Assembly (NCBI GenBank): GCA_019112985.1
Contig: DXIG01000106.1
Span: forward strand, 1 to 62,886
Direction of reading: 5' to 3'
Origin: Candidatus Butyricicoccus stercorigallinarum
GTDB lineage: Bacteria > Bacillota > Clostridia > Oscillospirales > Butyricicoccaceae
DNA length: 62,886 nucleotides
In this document: positions 44,828 through 54,654 of the stretch, one piece after another
Position numbering within the stretch: the first letter of the stretch is position 1
How the letters are laid out: every line of letters starts with the position of its first letter
The notes under the pieces: model-generated
Seen by the model: only the letters and a program-made list of their open reading frames with translations
The model's database searches: none
Told to the model about the DNA's origin: nothing
Translations under genes and position numbers: made by a program

Positions 44828-46033
44828 ATGGACTACAATAAGAAGAGTGTCGTAGACATCGACGTAAACGGCAAGAAGGTACTGCTGCGCTGTGACTTCA
44901 ACGTCCCGATGGCGAAGGACGGCAGCGGTGTCATCACCGACGACAAGCGCATCCGCGCGGCGCTGCCGACCATCCAGTACCTGCTGGACAACAACGCGGC
45001 AGTCATCGCCTGCTCGCACATGGGCAAGCCGAAGGGCGAGTGGAAGCCGGAGCTGTCCATGGCGCCGGTTGCGGCGCGCCTGAGCGAGCTGCTCGGCAAG
45101 GAAGTCATCCTGGCCAAGGACATCATCGGCGACGACGCCAAGGCCAAGGCCGCGGCGCTGCAGCCGGGTCAGCTGCTGCTGCTCGAGAACCTTCGCTACG
45201 ACAAGGGCGAGACCAAGAACGATCCGGACTTCGCCAAGGCGCTGGCTGATCTGGCCGGCGAGGGCGGCGTCTATGTTTCCGATGCGTTCGGCACCGTACA
45301 CCGCGCACACGCCTCCACCGCGGGCGTTGCCGCATACCTGCCGGCCGTTTCCGGCTTCCTGATTCAGAAGGAGCTGGAGATCATTGGCGGCGCGCTGGCG
45401 GCTCCGAAGCGTCCGCTGGTCGCAATCCTGGGCGGCTCCAAGGTTTCGTCCAAGATCGGCGTCATCAACAACCTGCTGGAAATCGCCGACACCATCATCA
45501 TCGGCGGCGGCATGGCGTACACCTTCTCCGCGGCGCAGGGCGGCAAGATCGGCAACTCCCTGCTGGAGGAAGACTGGAAGGGCTATGCGCTCGAGATGAT
45601 CGAGAAGGCAAACGCGAAGGGCGTCAAGCTGCTGCTGCCGGTTGACACCGTCATCGCGGACAATTTCGCGCCCGACGCGAACAGCGACGTTGTCGCCTCC
45701 GGCGAGATTCCGGACGGCTGGCAGGGTCTGGACATCGGCCCGAAGACCGTTGAGCTGTACTGCGACGCGGTTGCCGACGCCGGCACCGTCATTTGGAACG
45801 GCCCGATGGGCGTCTTCGAGTTCGAGAAGTTCGCAGTCGGCACCAAGGCGGTCGCAGAGGCGCTGAGCAAGACCGATGCGATCACCATCATCGGCGGCGG
45901 CGACTCCGCAGCGGCGGTTCAGCAGCTCGGCTACGCCGACAAGATGACCCACATCTCCACCGGCGGCGGCGCTTCGCTGGAGTTCATGGAGGGCAAGGTT
46001 CTTCCGGGCATCGCGTGCCTCGAGGACAAGTAA
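44828..46033 (+). CDS. pgk: Phosphoglycerate kinase
   Basis: Makes ATP from 1,3-bisphosphoglycerate in glycolysis. It has 401 aa. RCDFNVPM, the HMGKPKGE segment, [13 protein letters not shown] and the nucleotide-binding GGGDSAAAV are all present. First gene of the lower-glycolysis set pgk-tpiA-gpmI-eno; gapA is not in the window. Confidence 0.98.
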   Translation: MDYNKKSVVDIDVNGKKVLLRCDFNVPMAKDGSGVITDDKRIRAALPTIQYLLDNNAAVIACSHMGKPKGEWKPELSMAPVAARLSELLGKEVILAKDIIGDDAKAKAAALQPGQLLLLENLRYDKGETKNDPDFAKALADLAGEGGVYVSDAFGTVHRAHASTAGVAAYLPAVSGFLIQKELEIIGGALAAPKRPLVAILGGSKVSSKIGVINNLLEIADTIIIGGGMAYTFSAAQGGKIGNSLLEEDWKGYALEMIEKANAKGVKLLLPVDTVIADNFAPDANSDVVASGEIPDGWQGLDIGPKTVELYCDAVADAGTVIWNGPMGVFEFEKFAVGTKAVAEALSKTDAITIIGGGDSAAAVQQLGYADKMTHISTGGGASLEFMEGKVLPGIACLEDK

Positions 46034-46046
46034 ATTCCGTTCAGCC

Positions 46047-46075
46047 CGTCCCTGCGGCTGTGCGCCGCAGGGACG
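46047..46075 (+). terminator. Perfect hairpin between pgk and tpiA
   Basis: A 12-bp perfect stem, CGTCCCTGCGGC with GCCGCAGGGACG, around TGTGC. No T-tract follows, so it is more likely an mRNA processing or stabilising element than a terminator. Confidence 0.6.
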
Positions 46076-46145
46076 CTGAGATATCAACCGTTTCGGCATT
46101 TTTCTGCCGATCACAAAGGATTTTCGTAGGAAGGGGAAAACCAAC

Positions 46146-46916
46146 ATGAATCGCAGATATCGCAAAACCATCATCGCAGGCAACTGGAAGATGAACATGA
46201 CGCCGAGCCAGGCCAAGGCCCTGATCGAGGAGCTCAAGCCGCTGGTCAGCAAGGTCAAGTGGTGTGAGATGGTACTGTGCGTACCGTACGTAGACATCCC
46301 GACCGCTGTCAAGGCTGCCAAGGGCTCCAAGATTGCCATCGGCGCCGAGAACATGCACTTCGAGCCGAAGGGCGCGTACACCGGCGAGGTTTCCGCTGAT
46401 ATGCTGAAGGAATGCGGCGTCAAGTACGTCATCATCGGCCACTCCGAGCGCCGCGAGTACTTCGCGGAGACCGACGAGACCGTCAACAAGAAGGTCAAGG
46501 TCGCGCTGGAGAACGGCTTCCGCCCGATCGTCTGTGTCGGCGAGTCTCTCGACGAGCGCGAGCAGGACATCTGGTCGGAGATCGTCCGCAAGCAGGTCAA
46601 GTGCGCCATGCAGGGCGTATCGGTTGACGACGTCAAGAAGGTTGTCATCGCTTACGAGCCGATCTGGGCGATCGGCACCGGCAAGACCGCTACCGCTGAC
46701 CAGGCGAACGAAGTTTGCGGCGCAATCCGCGACTGCCTGAGAGAGCTGTACGGCGCCCGTGCTGCCCGCGCTATCACCATCCAGTACGGCGGTTCCATGA
46801 ACGCCAAGAACGCAGCGGAGCTGCTTTCCAAGCCGGATGTCGACGGCGGCCTGATCGGCGGCGCTTCCCTGAAGCCGAACGATTTCTTCGCAATCATCGA
46901 GGCAGCAAACCAGTAA
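46146..46916 (+). CDS. tpiA: Triosephosphate isomerase
   Basis: 256 aa. AGNWKMNMT carries the catalytic Lys, IIGHSERRE the His, and [14 protein letters not shown] the Glu followed by loop 6. [13 protein letters not shown] binds phosphate. AGGAAGGGG lies upstream. Confidence 0.98.
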   Translation: MNRRYRKTIIAGNWKMNMTPSQAKALIEELKPLVSKVKWCEMVLCVPYVDIPTAVKAAKGSKIAIGAENMHFEPKGAYTGEVSADMLKECGVKYVIIGHSERREYFAETDETVNKKVKVALENGFRPIVCVGESLDEREQDIWSEIVRKQVKCAMQGVSVDDVKKVVIAYEPIWAIGTGKTATADQANEVCGAIRDCLRELYGARAARAITIQYGGSMNAKNAAELLSKPDVDGGLIGGASLKPNDFFAIIEAANQ

Positions 46917-46931
46917 TTTAACTGCACATCT

Positions 46932-46972
46932 CATCGGCGGGCTGTTTCATCTGTTTGAGCGGTCCGCCGATG
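46932..46972 (+). terminator. Hairpin between tpiA and gpmI
   Basis: CATCGGCGG pairs perfectly with CCGCCGATG around a 23-nt loop, followed by CGCGTTTTC. A weak terminator or processing site. Confidence 0.55.
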
Positions 46973-47042
46973 CGCGTTTTCGCGCGGCGGCGAGCCTCCC
47001 CTTCCCGCGCCGCGCAGGGAATTTTCAGAAACGAGGTTAATT

Positions 47043-48557
47043 ATGAAAAAACCGTTAATACTCATTATCATGGACGGCTTTGGCCTGCGCGCAAGCGACA
47101 TGGGCAACGCAATCCACGCTGCAAAGCATCCGAACCTGACCCGCCTGTTCGCGGAAAATCCGACCACCCAGCTCGGCGCGTCCGGCCTGGACGTCGGCCT
47201 GCCGGACGGCCAGATGGGCAACAGCGAGGTCGGCCACACCAACATCGGCGCGGGCCGCGTCGTCTATCAGGAGCTGACCCGCATCTCCAAGGCGATTCAC
47301 GAGGGCACGTTCTTTGAAAACGAGGCGTTTCTCGGCGCGGTGGAAAACTGCAAAAAGAACGACAGCGCGCTGCACATCTACGGCCTGATGAGCGACGGCG
47401 GCGTACACTCGCACATCGAGCACATCTTCGGCCTGGTCGACCTGGCGAAAAAGAGCGGGCTGACCAAGGTGTTCGTCCACTGCTTCATGGACGGCCGCGA
47501 CGTGCCGCCGACCTCCGGCATCGATTTCGTCCGCCAGATGAAGGAAAAGCTGGACGAGGCCGGCGTGGGCAAGATCGCCACCATCGAGGGCCGCTACTAC
47601 GCGATGGACCGAGACAACCGCTTCGAGCGCGTCGCCAAGGCGTATGCCGCCATGGTCTACGGCGAGGGCGAATTCAACCCGGATCCGGTCGCGGCCATGC
47701 AGGCGTCGTATGACGCGGGCGTGACCGACGAGTTCGTCGTCCCGGTCGTCACGGCGAAGGACGCGCAGATCCGCGCCAACGACTCCATCATCTTTGCCAA
47801 CTTCCGCCCGGACCGCGCGCGCGAAATCACCCGCACGTTCGTCGATCCGGAGTTCTCCGGCTTTGAGCGCCGCAACGGCTGCTTCCCGGTCTACTATGTC
47901 TGCATGACGCAGTACGACGCGACCATGCCCAACGTCCAGATCGCGTTCAAGCCGCAGTCGCTGACCAACACGTTTGGCGAATATATCGCGGAGAACGGCC
48001 TGACCCAGCTGCGCATCGCGGAGACCGAGAAGTACGCGCACGTCACGTTCTTCTTCAACGGCGGCGTCGAGGCGCCGTACACCAACGAGTCGCGCGACCT
48101 GATCGCCTCGCCGAAGGTTGCGACCTACGACCTGCAGCCGGAGATGAGCGCCTACAAGGTGTGCGACAAGGTGGTCGAGGAGATCAAGAGCGGCAAGTTC
48201 GACGTCATCATCCTCAACTACGCCAACTGCGACATGGTCGGCCACACCGGCGTGTTTGACGCGGCGGTCAAGGCGGTCGAAGCGGTGGACACCTGCGTCG
48301 GCAGAACAGTGGACGCGATTCTCGAGATGGGCGGCGTCGCGATGATCACGGCGGATCACGGCAACGCGGATCAGATGCTGGAGGAGGACGGCGTTTCTCC
48401 GTTCACGGCGCATTCGTGCAACCCGGTTCCGTTCTGCGTGGTCGGACATCCGTGCACGCTGCACGAGGGCCGTCTGGCGGACATCGCGCCGACGATGCTT
48501 CAGGTTCTCGGCCTGCCCCAGCCGGCGGAGATGGACGGCAAGTCGCTGATGGACTGA
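47043..48557 (+). CDS. gpmI: 2,3-bisphosphoglycerate-independent phosphoglycerate mutase
   Basis: 504 aa, a Mn-dependent enzyme of the alkaline phosphatase superfamily. LIIMDGFGLR, then QMGNSEVGHTNIGAGR with the phospho-Ser, HCFMDGRDVPP, and ITADHGNADQM with the metal ligands are all present. It converts 3-phosphoglycerate to 2-phosphoglycerate without a cofactor. Confidence 0.98.
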   Translation: MKKPLILIIMDGFGLRASDMGNAIHAAKHPNLTRLFAENPTTQLGASGLDVGLPDGQMGNSEVGHTNIGAGRVVYQELTRISKAIHEGTFFENEAFLGAVENCKKNDSALHIYGLMSDGGVHSHIEHIFGLVDLAKKSGLTKVFVHCFMDGRDVPPTSGIDFVRQMKEKLDEAGVGKIATIEGRYYAMDRDNRFERVAKAYAAMVYGEGEFNPDPVAAMQASYDAGVTDEFVVPVVTAKDAQIRANDSIIFANFRPDRAREITRTFVDPEFSGFERRNGCFPVYYVCMTQYDATMPNVQIAFKPQSLTNTFGEYIAENGLTQLRIAETEKYAHVTFFFNGGVEAPYTNESRDLIASPKVATYDLQPEMSAYKVCDKVVEEIKSGKFDVIILNYANCDMVGHTGVFDAAVKAVEAVDTCVGRTVDAILEMGGVAMITADHGNADQMLEEDGVSPFTAHSCNPVPFCVVGHPCTLHEGRLADIAPTMLQVLGLPQPAEMDGKSLMD

Positions 48558-49982
<1,425 letters not shown>

Positions 49983-49993
49983 GCACAAAAAAA

Positions 49994-50260
49994 GCAGGCA
50001 GGCCGTTTGGCCTGCCTGCGCAGACTGTCGAAAAAGCAATGACGGGAATAAAACGTTTCTTGCGTGTGTAAATCGCTCCCGGCAGTGTTTTGCCGCCCGC
50101 AGGCGGCGATTCAAATCGTTTTTTCCGGCGACATGCGCGTCGGAAAAAACACCGCTCAGCCCGCAAACGTGCGCGCCGTGCGCGTGCGCTGCCGCGGGCT
50201 GCATTTTCTCAAAAAACGCCTGCGTTTTTTTGAAGCAGGCAGGCCGTTTGGCCTGCCTGC
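49994..50260. repeat. Cluster of palindromes with a duplicated 26-nt inverted repeat
   Basis: This is the convergent gap between eno and the minus-strand transporter gene. The palindrome GCAGGCAGGCC-GTTT-GGCCTGCCTGC occurs twice, at 49994-50019 and 50235-50260. Between them are CGATT/AATCG, GCCGCC/GGCGGC, a TTTTTTCCG/CGGAAAAAA hairpin near 50122-50152, and TCAAAAAACG/CGTTTTTTTGA near 50210-50233. The A/T runs allow termination on both strands. No gene is present in these 280 nt. Confidence 0.8.
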
Positions 50261-50263
50261 GGC

Positions 50264-51184
50264 TCACTGCTCGAGCAGCATGGTCAGATAGTCGTTGGCG
50301 TCGAGGAACATGCGGAGGTAGTAGTTGAGCACCGCCGCGTCCTCCGGCGCGCAGGCGGTGTCGAGCAGAAGGTCGGGGTCGTCGCTTCCCCGCGTCAGCC
50401 CGAGCGCCTCCAGCCGCGCGCGGTTTTCGCGCGACGGGTTGGGCATGGTGTCGATGCAGCAGATGCCGATGAGCGCGTCGCGCATCTTCCAGAGCAGCTG
50501 CTGGCAGCCGCGCAGATGGGCGACCTCGGACTTTTTGAGCGATTTGTTCAGCCGCTCGTCGAGCAGCACATCGACGTTGCGGTCAAGCTGGTTGATGCTC
50601 GCGCGCAGGTCGCGCAGATCGGGGATGCGCCCGCGCAGCACGCGCTGCTCGAGCAGCGGCAGCATGGCGCGCTGCGCCTTGACGATGCTGTCGCGCGTGT
50701 GCGCCGCGCCGCTGTAGGGGCGGATGAGCATGTTGACCGCCAGCGCGATGACCGTGCCGACGACGGTGTCGCGGAAGCGCAGCAGGCCGTAAAACAGGTT
50801 GCCCGTTGACAGCAGGTCGGCCAGACAGCAGCAGAACACGACGCAGGCCAGACTGGTCGTGGAGGGGCGCATGTGCATCAGGTTGCACACGACGATCATG
50901 ATGACGACGCCGATCGAGCAGCCGATGGCGAGATGCCCCGAAAAGACGATCGAGAACGCCATGGCGAGCAGCGCGCCGACGAGGTTGCCGATCGTCAGAT
51001 GGCGCGCGCCCCGGATCGAGGCGGTGATGGACGATTCCATCGCGCCCATCGCGCCGATGACCAGAAACGGCGGGTATTCGCTGTGGATGGCGACGGCGGT
51101 CAGCAGCGAGAGGCCGACGGCGAGCGCGGTCTTGATGGTGCGCATTCCGATGTGGAACGGCGCTTTTCGTTTTCCTGCAATCAT
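50264..51184 (-). CDS. Aromatic acid exporter family (FUSC-like) membrane protein
   Basis: 306 aa. The first half (residues about 1-150) has five or six hydrophobic helices starting GMRTIKTALAVGLSLLTA, with GARHLTIGNLVGALLA, which matches the ArAE_1/FUSC type. The second half is helical and soluble. Family members are putative exporters of aromatic acids or other organic anions. The ATG at 51184 follows AGGTGA. It is the only minus-strand gene between 1 and 54.6 kb and has its own promoter. Confidence 0.8.
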   Translation of the reverse strand: MIAGKRKAPFHIGMRTIKTALAVGLSLLTAVAIHSEYPPFLVIGAMGAMESSITASIRGARHLTIGNLVGALLAMAFSIVFSGHLAIGCSIGVVIMIVVCNLMHMRPSTTSLACVVFCCCLADLLSTGNLFYGLLRFRDTVVGTVIALAVNMLIRPYSGAAHTRDSIVKAQRAMLPLLEQRVLRGRIPDLRDLRASINQLDRNVDVLLDERLNKSLKKSEVAHLRGCQQLLWKMRDALIGICCIDTMPNPSRENRARLEALGLTRGSDDPDLLLDTACAPEDAAVLNYYLRMFLDANDYLTMLLEQ

Positions 51185-51228
51185 TTGAATCACCTGCAAT
51201 CCCGAAAAACATACTCCAAACTTGGCTT

Positions 51229-51256
51229 ATTATAGCACATTGGGCGCATGCGTCAA
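51229..51256 (-). promoter_or_regulatory. Sigma-A promoter of the exporter-like gene (minus strand)
   Basis: On the minus strand TTGACG (51251-51256) and TATAAT (51229-51234) are 16 nt apart. Confidence 0.7.
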
Positions 51257-51348
51257 TCGGAGAACGCGCCTTTTTCGGCAACCTTGGTGCATTTGCTGTG
51301 AAAACCGGCGGAAGATACAAGAGAGATTGGGAATATTTCATCGAGAGA

Positions 51349-51378
51349 TTGACAGATTGAAACAACATGTGGTAACAT
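51349..51378 (+). promoter_or_regulatory. Possible promoter of the acidic Cys-rich protein gene
   Basis: TTGACA 51349-51354 with TAACAT 51373-51378 at an 18-nt spacer. An overlapping TTGAAA at 51357-51362 offers an alternative. Confidence 0.5.
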
Positions 51379-51490
51379 ATAACTATTATAGAACAAAGAT
51401 ATGTCCGCGACCTGACCGAGCCTGGGCGGCGGGGAGCAGCATGTTGAATTATCCGCGGAGTACCGCGGCGACGAGAGGGAGTTTTTCGCA

Positions 51491-51892
51491 ATGAAAGCCA
51501 TGAACAGTGACAACAAAAAGAAGATTGGCATCGGTATTGCCGCTGCCGGCGCCGTCGCCGGTGCTGTTGTAGCAGGCGTCGCGGCATACCGCCGCAGCAA
51601 GAGCGAGCAGGTCTATCACGAGGCGGAGCTCAAGGCGATGAGCGAGCTGGATGATATGAACGCAGAGAACGAGAACGAGTGCGAAGCCTGCGAGTGCGCG
51701 GATCTGTGCGCGGCGGGCGACGAGACCTGCGAGTGCGCAGCTGCCGAAGAGCAGATGAGCATGGAGGAGGCGCCGGAGGCGGAAGCCGAGGAGCCGGCAG
51801 AAGAAGCAGAGGCTGTCGAGGACAGCGAGGAGGAGACCGAGGACGAAGAGGAAGACGAAGAAGTTGAGGCTTCCGATTCCGACGAGGACTGA
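51491..51892 (+). CDS. Acidic, Cys-rich, single-span membrane protein of unknown function
   Basis: 133 aa, not recognised. An N-terminal Lys-rich start precedes a Gly/Ala/Val helix at about 12-32 (GIGIAAAGAVAGAVVAGVAA). The middle has a cluster of five cysteines (about 58-77: ECEACECADLC, then CECAA). The last 50 residues are almost all Glu, Asp and Ala. The Cys cluster suggests metal or Fe-S binding or disulfides, and the acidic tail could bind cations; neither can be proved here. It has its own promoter and is followed by a GC hairpin with a short T-run (51911-51947). Confidence 0.75.
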   Translation: MKAMNSDNKKKIGIGIAAAGAVAGAVVAGVAAYRRSKSEQVYHEAELKAMSELDDMNAENENECEACECADLCAAGDETCECAAAEEQMSMEEAPEAEAEEPAEEAEAVEDSEEETEDEEEDEEVEASDSDED

Positions 51893-51910
51893 TTTCCCGA
51901 AACCAATCCG

Positions 51911-51947
51911 GGCGGGGCACGCTTGCGCGGCGCTCCGCCTGCTTTTT
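51911..51947 (+). terminator. Intrinsic terminator after the acidic protein gene
   Basis: GGCGGGGC pairs with GCTCCGCC, followed by TGCTTTTT. Confidence 0.65.
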
Positions 51948-51983
51948 GCGCAAAAATATTTCCCTGAGGAGCTATGAAGATCT

Positions 51984-52853
51984 ATGAGATATGAAGGCCG
52001 CGTGTTCCGTCCGCCGAGCGAAGCGTACAGCCTGATCGTACAGGTGACCATCGGATGCAGCCACAACCGCTGCACGTTCTGCGACATGTACAAGGAAAAG
52101 CAGTTCCACCTGCGCAAGCTGGAGGACGTGCTGGAGGACTTCCTGCTGGCGCGCCGCGCGTACAGCCACATCGAGCGCGTCTTTCTCGCCGACGGCGACG
52201 CGCTGATGCGCCGGACGGAGGATCTGGCGATCATCCTGCAGCACATCCGCGACACCATCCCGGAGTGCACGCGCGTGACCAGCTACGGCTCGCCCAAGAG
52301 TATCCTGACCAAGACGCCGGAACAGCTCGCGCTGCTGCGCGCGCTCGGCCTGAAGATGATCTATCTCGGCCTGGAGTCCGGCTGCGACGACGTGCTGACG
52401 CACGTCAACAAGGGCGCGACGGTGGACGAAATCGTGCGCGCCGGGCAGATGGTCAAGGACGCGGGCATGAAGCTGTCGGTCACGGCGATCAACGGCCTCG
52501 GCGGCACCGAACTGTGGCGCGAGCACGCGCTGGGCACGGCGGACGCCTTCTCGCGCATGAAGCCGGACTACATCGGCCTGCTGACGCTGATGTTCGAGGG
52601 CGGCACGCCGCTGCAAAAGGAATGGGAGGCGGGCACCTTCCAGCTGCTGACCGCGCCGCAGGTGGCGCAGGAGACGCTGCTGATGCTCGAGTACATCGAC
52701 AGCGAGGGCAGCGTGTTCCGCTCCAACCACGCCTCCAACTATCTTTCGCTCAAGGGCACGCTCAACCGCGACCGCGACGCGCTGTGCGAGACGCTGCGCC
52801 GCGCGCTGGACGGCGAGCTGGGCTACAAGAGCGAATATTTCCGCGCGCTGTGA
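51984..52853 (+). CDS. Radical SAM protein
   Basis: 289 aa. The iron-sulfur motif reads CSHNRCTFCDMYK (C-x4-C-x2-C) at about residues 25-37, which resembles the B12-radical-SAM/COG1032-type group, but no cobalamin domain is present. LGLESGCDDVLTHVNKG is the usual SAM-contacting region. The barrel is complete. The C terminus contains a FRSNHASNYLSLKGTLNRD segment conserved in this subgroup. The substrate is unknown; related proteins are often annotated only as radical SAM. ATG 51984 follows GAGGAG. Confidence 0.85.
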   Translation: MRYEGRVFRPPSEAYSLIVQVTIGCSHNRCTFCDMYKEKQFHLRKLEDVLEDFLLARRAYSHIERVFLADGDALMRRTEDLAIILQHIRDTIPECTRVTSYGSPKSILTKTPEQLALLRALGLKMIYLGLESGCDDVLTHVNKGATVDEIVRAGQMVKDAGMKLSVTAINGLGGTELWREHALGTADAFSRMKPDYIGLLTLMFEGGTPLQKEWEAGTFQLLTAPQVAQETLLMLEYIDSEGSVFRSNHASNYLSLKGTLNRDRDALCETLRRALDGELGYKSEYFRAL

Positions 52854-52886
52854 CGGCGTTTGTGTATAAAACAGCAAAAAAGTGCA

Positions 52887-52932
52887 AAAGCCTCAGATTT
52901 TGCCGGACAAACCGGCAGTCTGAGGCTTTTTT
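52887..52932 (+). terminator. Intrinsic terminator after the radical SAM gene
   Basis: AAAGCCTCAGA pairs with TCTGAGGCTTT, with an inner TGCCGG/CCGGCA stem, then six T's. Confidence 0.92.
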
Positions 52933-53046
52933 GGTGGAAATTTGAAGACGACGACAAAAAATGTTACAAACAATTCACCGTTTTGCCGTTTTCTTCGCGC
53001 GCCGGATATGGTACACTGAGTACAACAAAAGAGAGGAGTGATGCCG

Positions 53047-53670
53047 ATGGATTCAGTGGCTCATACGACGGTGGCGCACTACCTGCTGGACTACGTGGAA
53101 AAGACACACGGCATTTCGTTCGATAGAAAGGCATTCGTTTTTGGCAATCTGAAACCCGACCTGAAGGGCGAGTACCTGACCAAACGTCACTATCCGTCCC
53201 TTATGTTTGAAGAAGTGATGCAGCGCATCCGCGATTTTGCATCCAGGTTCTGTATCTGTGAAGTCAACGGCGCCCGGCTCAGCGAGGAGCTCGGTGTCAT
53301 CTGTCACTATATCACGGATTTCTTTAGCTTTCCACACAACGACGATATTTACGAGCACGGCTTATTTGCCCATTACGTATACGAGAAACGCACGAGTTTG
53401 ACGATATCGAAGCGAATCGATGAGGTCAAGTTTGACGGCTGGGTCAAGCCCCTGTTGGCGGACATCCCGCAGACGCTGGAAGCGCTTATCGCTTCCATCT
53501 CCGAACAGCACCGGCGCTATGTCGCACAGCCGCAGCACAGCATCAGCGATGATGTCTGGCACATCTGCCGGATTCTCACCACCGTAGTGGTGTCGATGGT
53601 TCGCATCACCTGCAACGTCATTGCAGAACTCCCGTTTGGAGCCTCGGCGCCGATTGCGCAGCCGGCGTAA
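53047..53670 (+). CDS. Zinc-dependent phospholipase C family protein
   Basis: 207 aa. The AHTTVAHYLLDY start, FGNLKPDLKGEYLTKRHYP and CHYITDFFSFPHNDDI supply the His and Asp ligands of the zinc-dependent PLC/S1-P1 nuclease fold. No signal peptide is visible, unlike secreted toxins of this fold, so a cytoplasmic or housekeeping role is likely. Its terminator and neighbours give no hint of a substrate. ATG 53047 is 8 nt after AGAGGAG; ATG 53041 is too close to that site. Confidence 0.8.
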   Translation: MDSVAHTTVAHYLLDYVEKTHGISFDRKAFVFGNLKPDLKGEYLTKRHYPSLMFEEVMQRIRDFASRFCICEVNGARLSEELGVICHYITDFFSFPHNDDIYEHGLFAHYVYEKRTSLTISKRIDEVKFDGWVKPLLADIPQTLEALIASISEQHRRYVAQPQHSISDDVWHICRILTTVVVSMVRITCNVIAELPFGASAPIAQPA

Positions 53671-53680
53671 GCACCTGCAT

Positions 53681-53709
53681 CCGCCCTTCCAGCAGAGGGC
53701 GGATTTTTT
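53681..53709 (+). terminator. Intrinsic terminator after the phospholipase-C-family gene
   Basis: CCGCCCT pairs with AGGGCGG around TCCAGCAG, then ATTTTTTT. Confidence 0.92.
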
Positions 53710-53730
53710 TGCGCCGCGGCGCAAAAGGCA

Positions 53731-53759
53731 TTGACAGCAGCGGGAAAAAGGAGTATGCT
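53731..53759 (+). promoter_or_regulatory. Sigma-A promoter of the DUF134-NifX gene
   Basis: TTGACA 53731-53736 and TATGCT 53754-53759, with a 17-nt spacer. Confidence 0.7.
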
Positions 53760-53802
53760 GAGGGTGTAGTAAATGACATATGTCAGAAATGGAGGTGCGG
53801 TC

Positions 53803-54588
53803 ATGCCGAGGCCGACCAAATGCCGCCGCGTGTGCGGCCTGCCGGATCACACGGCGTTCGCGCCCGTCGGGCGGGAGGACGCGCCGGAGCTTGCCATGAC
53901 GGTGGACGAATACGAGGCCATACGCCTGATCGACCTCGAGGGACTGACGCAGGAGGAATGCGCCGCGCAGATGGGCGTCGCCCGCGCAACCGTCGCGGGG
54001 ATCTGGACGCGCGCCCGCCGCAAGACGGCGGAGGCGCTGGTCAACGGCAGAAAGCTGGTGGTGACGGGCGGAAACTACAGCCTGTGCCGCCGCAGCGAGC
54101 CGTCCTGCTGCGGCGTCCATGCGGCGTGCCGCGGCCGCATCGATCAGATGGCGGACTTTTTGACGAATCAAGGAGAAAAACACATGAAAATTGCAGCAAC
54201 CTACGAAAACGGACAGATTTTCCAGCACTTCGGTCACACCGAGCAGTTTAAGATCTACACGGTGGAGAACGATCGCATCACCGGGATGCAGATCGTGGAC
54301 ACCAACGGCAGCGGCCACAGCGCGCTGGCGGACTTTCTGAAGCAGCAGGGCGTCGGCATCCTGATCTGCGGCGGCATCGGCGGCGGCGCGCGCGCGGCGC
54401 TGATGGATGCGGGCATCGCGGTCTTTGCCGGCGCGCGCGGCGAGGCGGATCTGCAGGTCGGCGCGCTGCTGGCGGGCATGCTCGCGCCCAATCCGGACGT
54501 GACCTGCGACCACCACGAGCACCATCACGGCGAGGGGCACTCCTGCGGCTCGTGCGGCGGGCACGGCTCGTGCGGCGGCCACTGCTGA
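53803..54588 (+). CDS. DUF134 - NifX/NafY-like fusion protein
   Basis: 261 aa. Residues 1-120 are a DUF134 helix-turn-helix protein (PRPTKCRRVCGLPDH, then LTQEECAAQMGVARATV), with extra cysteines at RRSEPSCCGVHAACRG. Residues 128-250 are a dinitrogenase iron-molybdenum cofactor-binding domain (MKIAATYENGQIFQHFGHTE). The tail is rich in His, Cys and Gly (CDHHEHHHGEGHSCGSC). These two domains are usually encoded by neighbouring genes. An ideal AAGGAG (54170-54175) stands 8 nt before an in-frame ATG at 54184, so the NifX part may also be made alone. Likely an Fe-S or metal-handling regulator; no nitrogenase genes are present. Confidence 0.85.
   Translation: MPRPTKCRRVCGLPDHTAFAPVGREDAPELAMTVDEYEAIRLIDLEGLTQEECAAQMGVARATVAGIWTRARRKTAEALVNGRKLVVTGGNYSLCRRSEPSCCGVHAACRGRIDQMADFLTNQGEKHMKIAATYENGQIFQHFGHTEQFKIYTVENDRITGMQIVDTNGSGHSALADFLKQQGVGILICGGIGGGARAALMDAGIAVFAGARGEADLQVGALLAGMLAPNPDVTCDHHEHHHGEGHSCGSCGGHGSCGGHC
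54170..54186 (+). promoter_or_regulatory. Internal ribosome binding site and start codon for the NifX part
   Basis: AAGGAG, an 8-nt A-rich spacer, then ATG 54184, in frame with the fusion. It would give a 134-aa protein. Confidence 0.6.
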
Positions 54589-54603
54589 GCGATACAGAGA
54601 CAG

Positions 54604-54636
54604 AAAAAGCAGACGCGAAAAGGCGTCTGCTTTTTT
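54604..54636. terminator. Bidirectional terminator
   Basis: GCAGACGC pairs with GCGTCTGC. Six T's follow on the plus strand and five on the minus strand, so it serves both the DUF134-NifX gene and the minus-strand ygfK-like gene. Confidence 0.9.
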
Positions 54637-54654
54637 GCTGTCCGGGTTGTTGTG

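Noticed and set aside
49994..50260. An insertion sequence, suggested by the two identical inverted repeats
   Set aside because: The 215 nt between them encode no transposase and consist of further hairpins. No target-site duplication was seen.
53803..54588. A nitrogen fixation locus, suggested by the NifX-like domain
   Set aside because: No nif genes are in the window, and DUF134-NifX proteins are common in non-fixing anaerobes.
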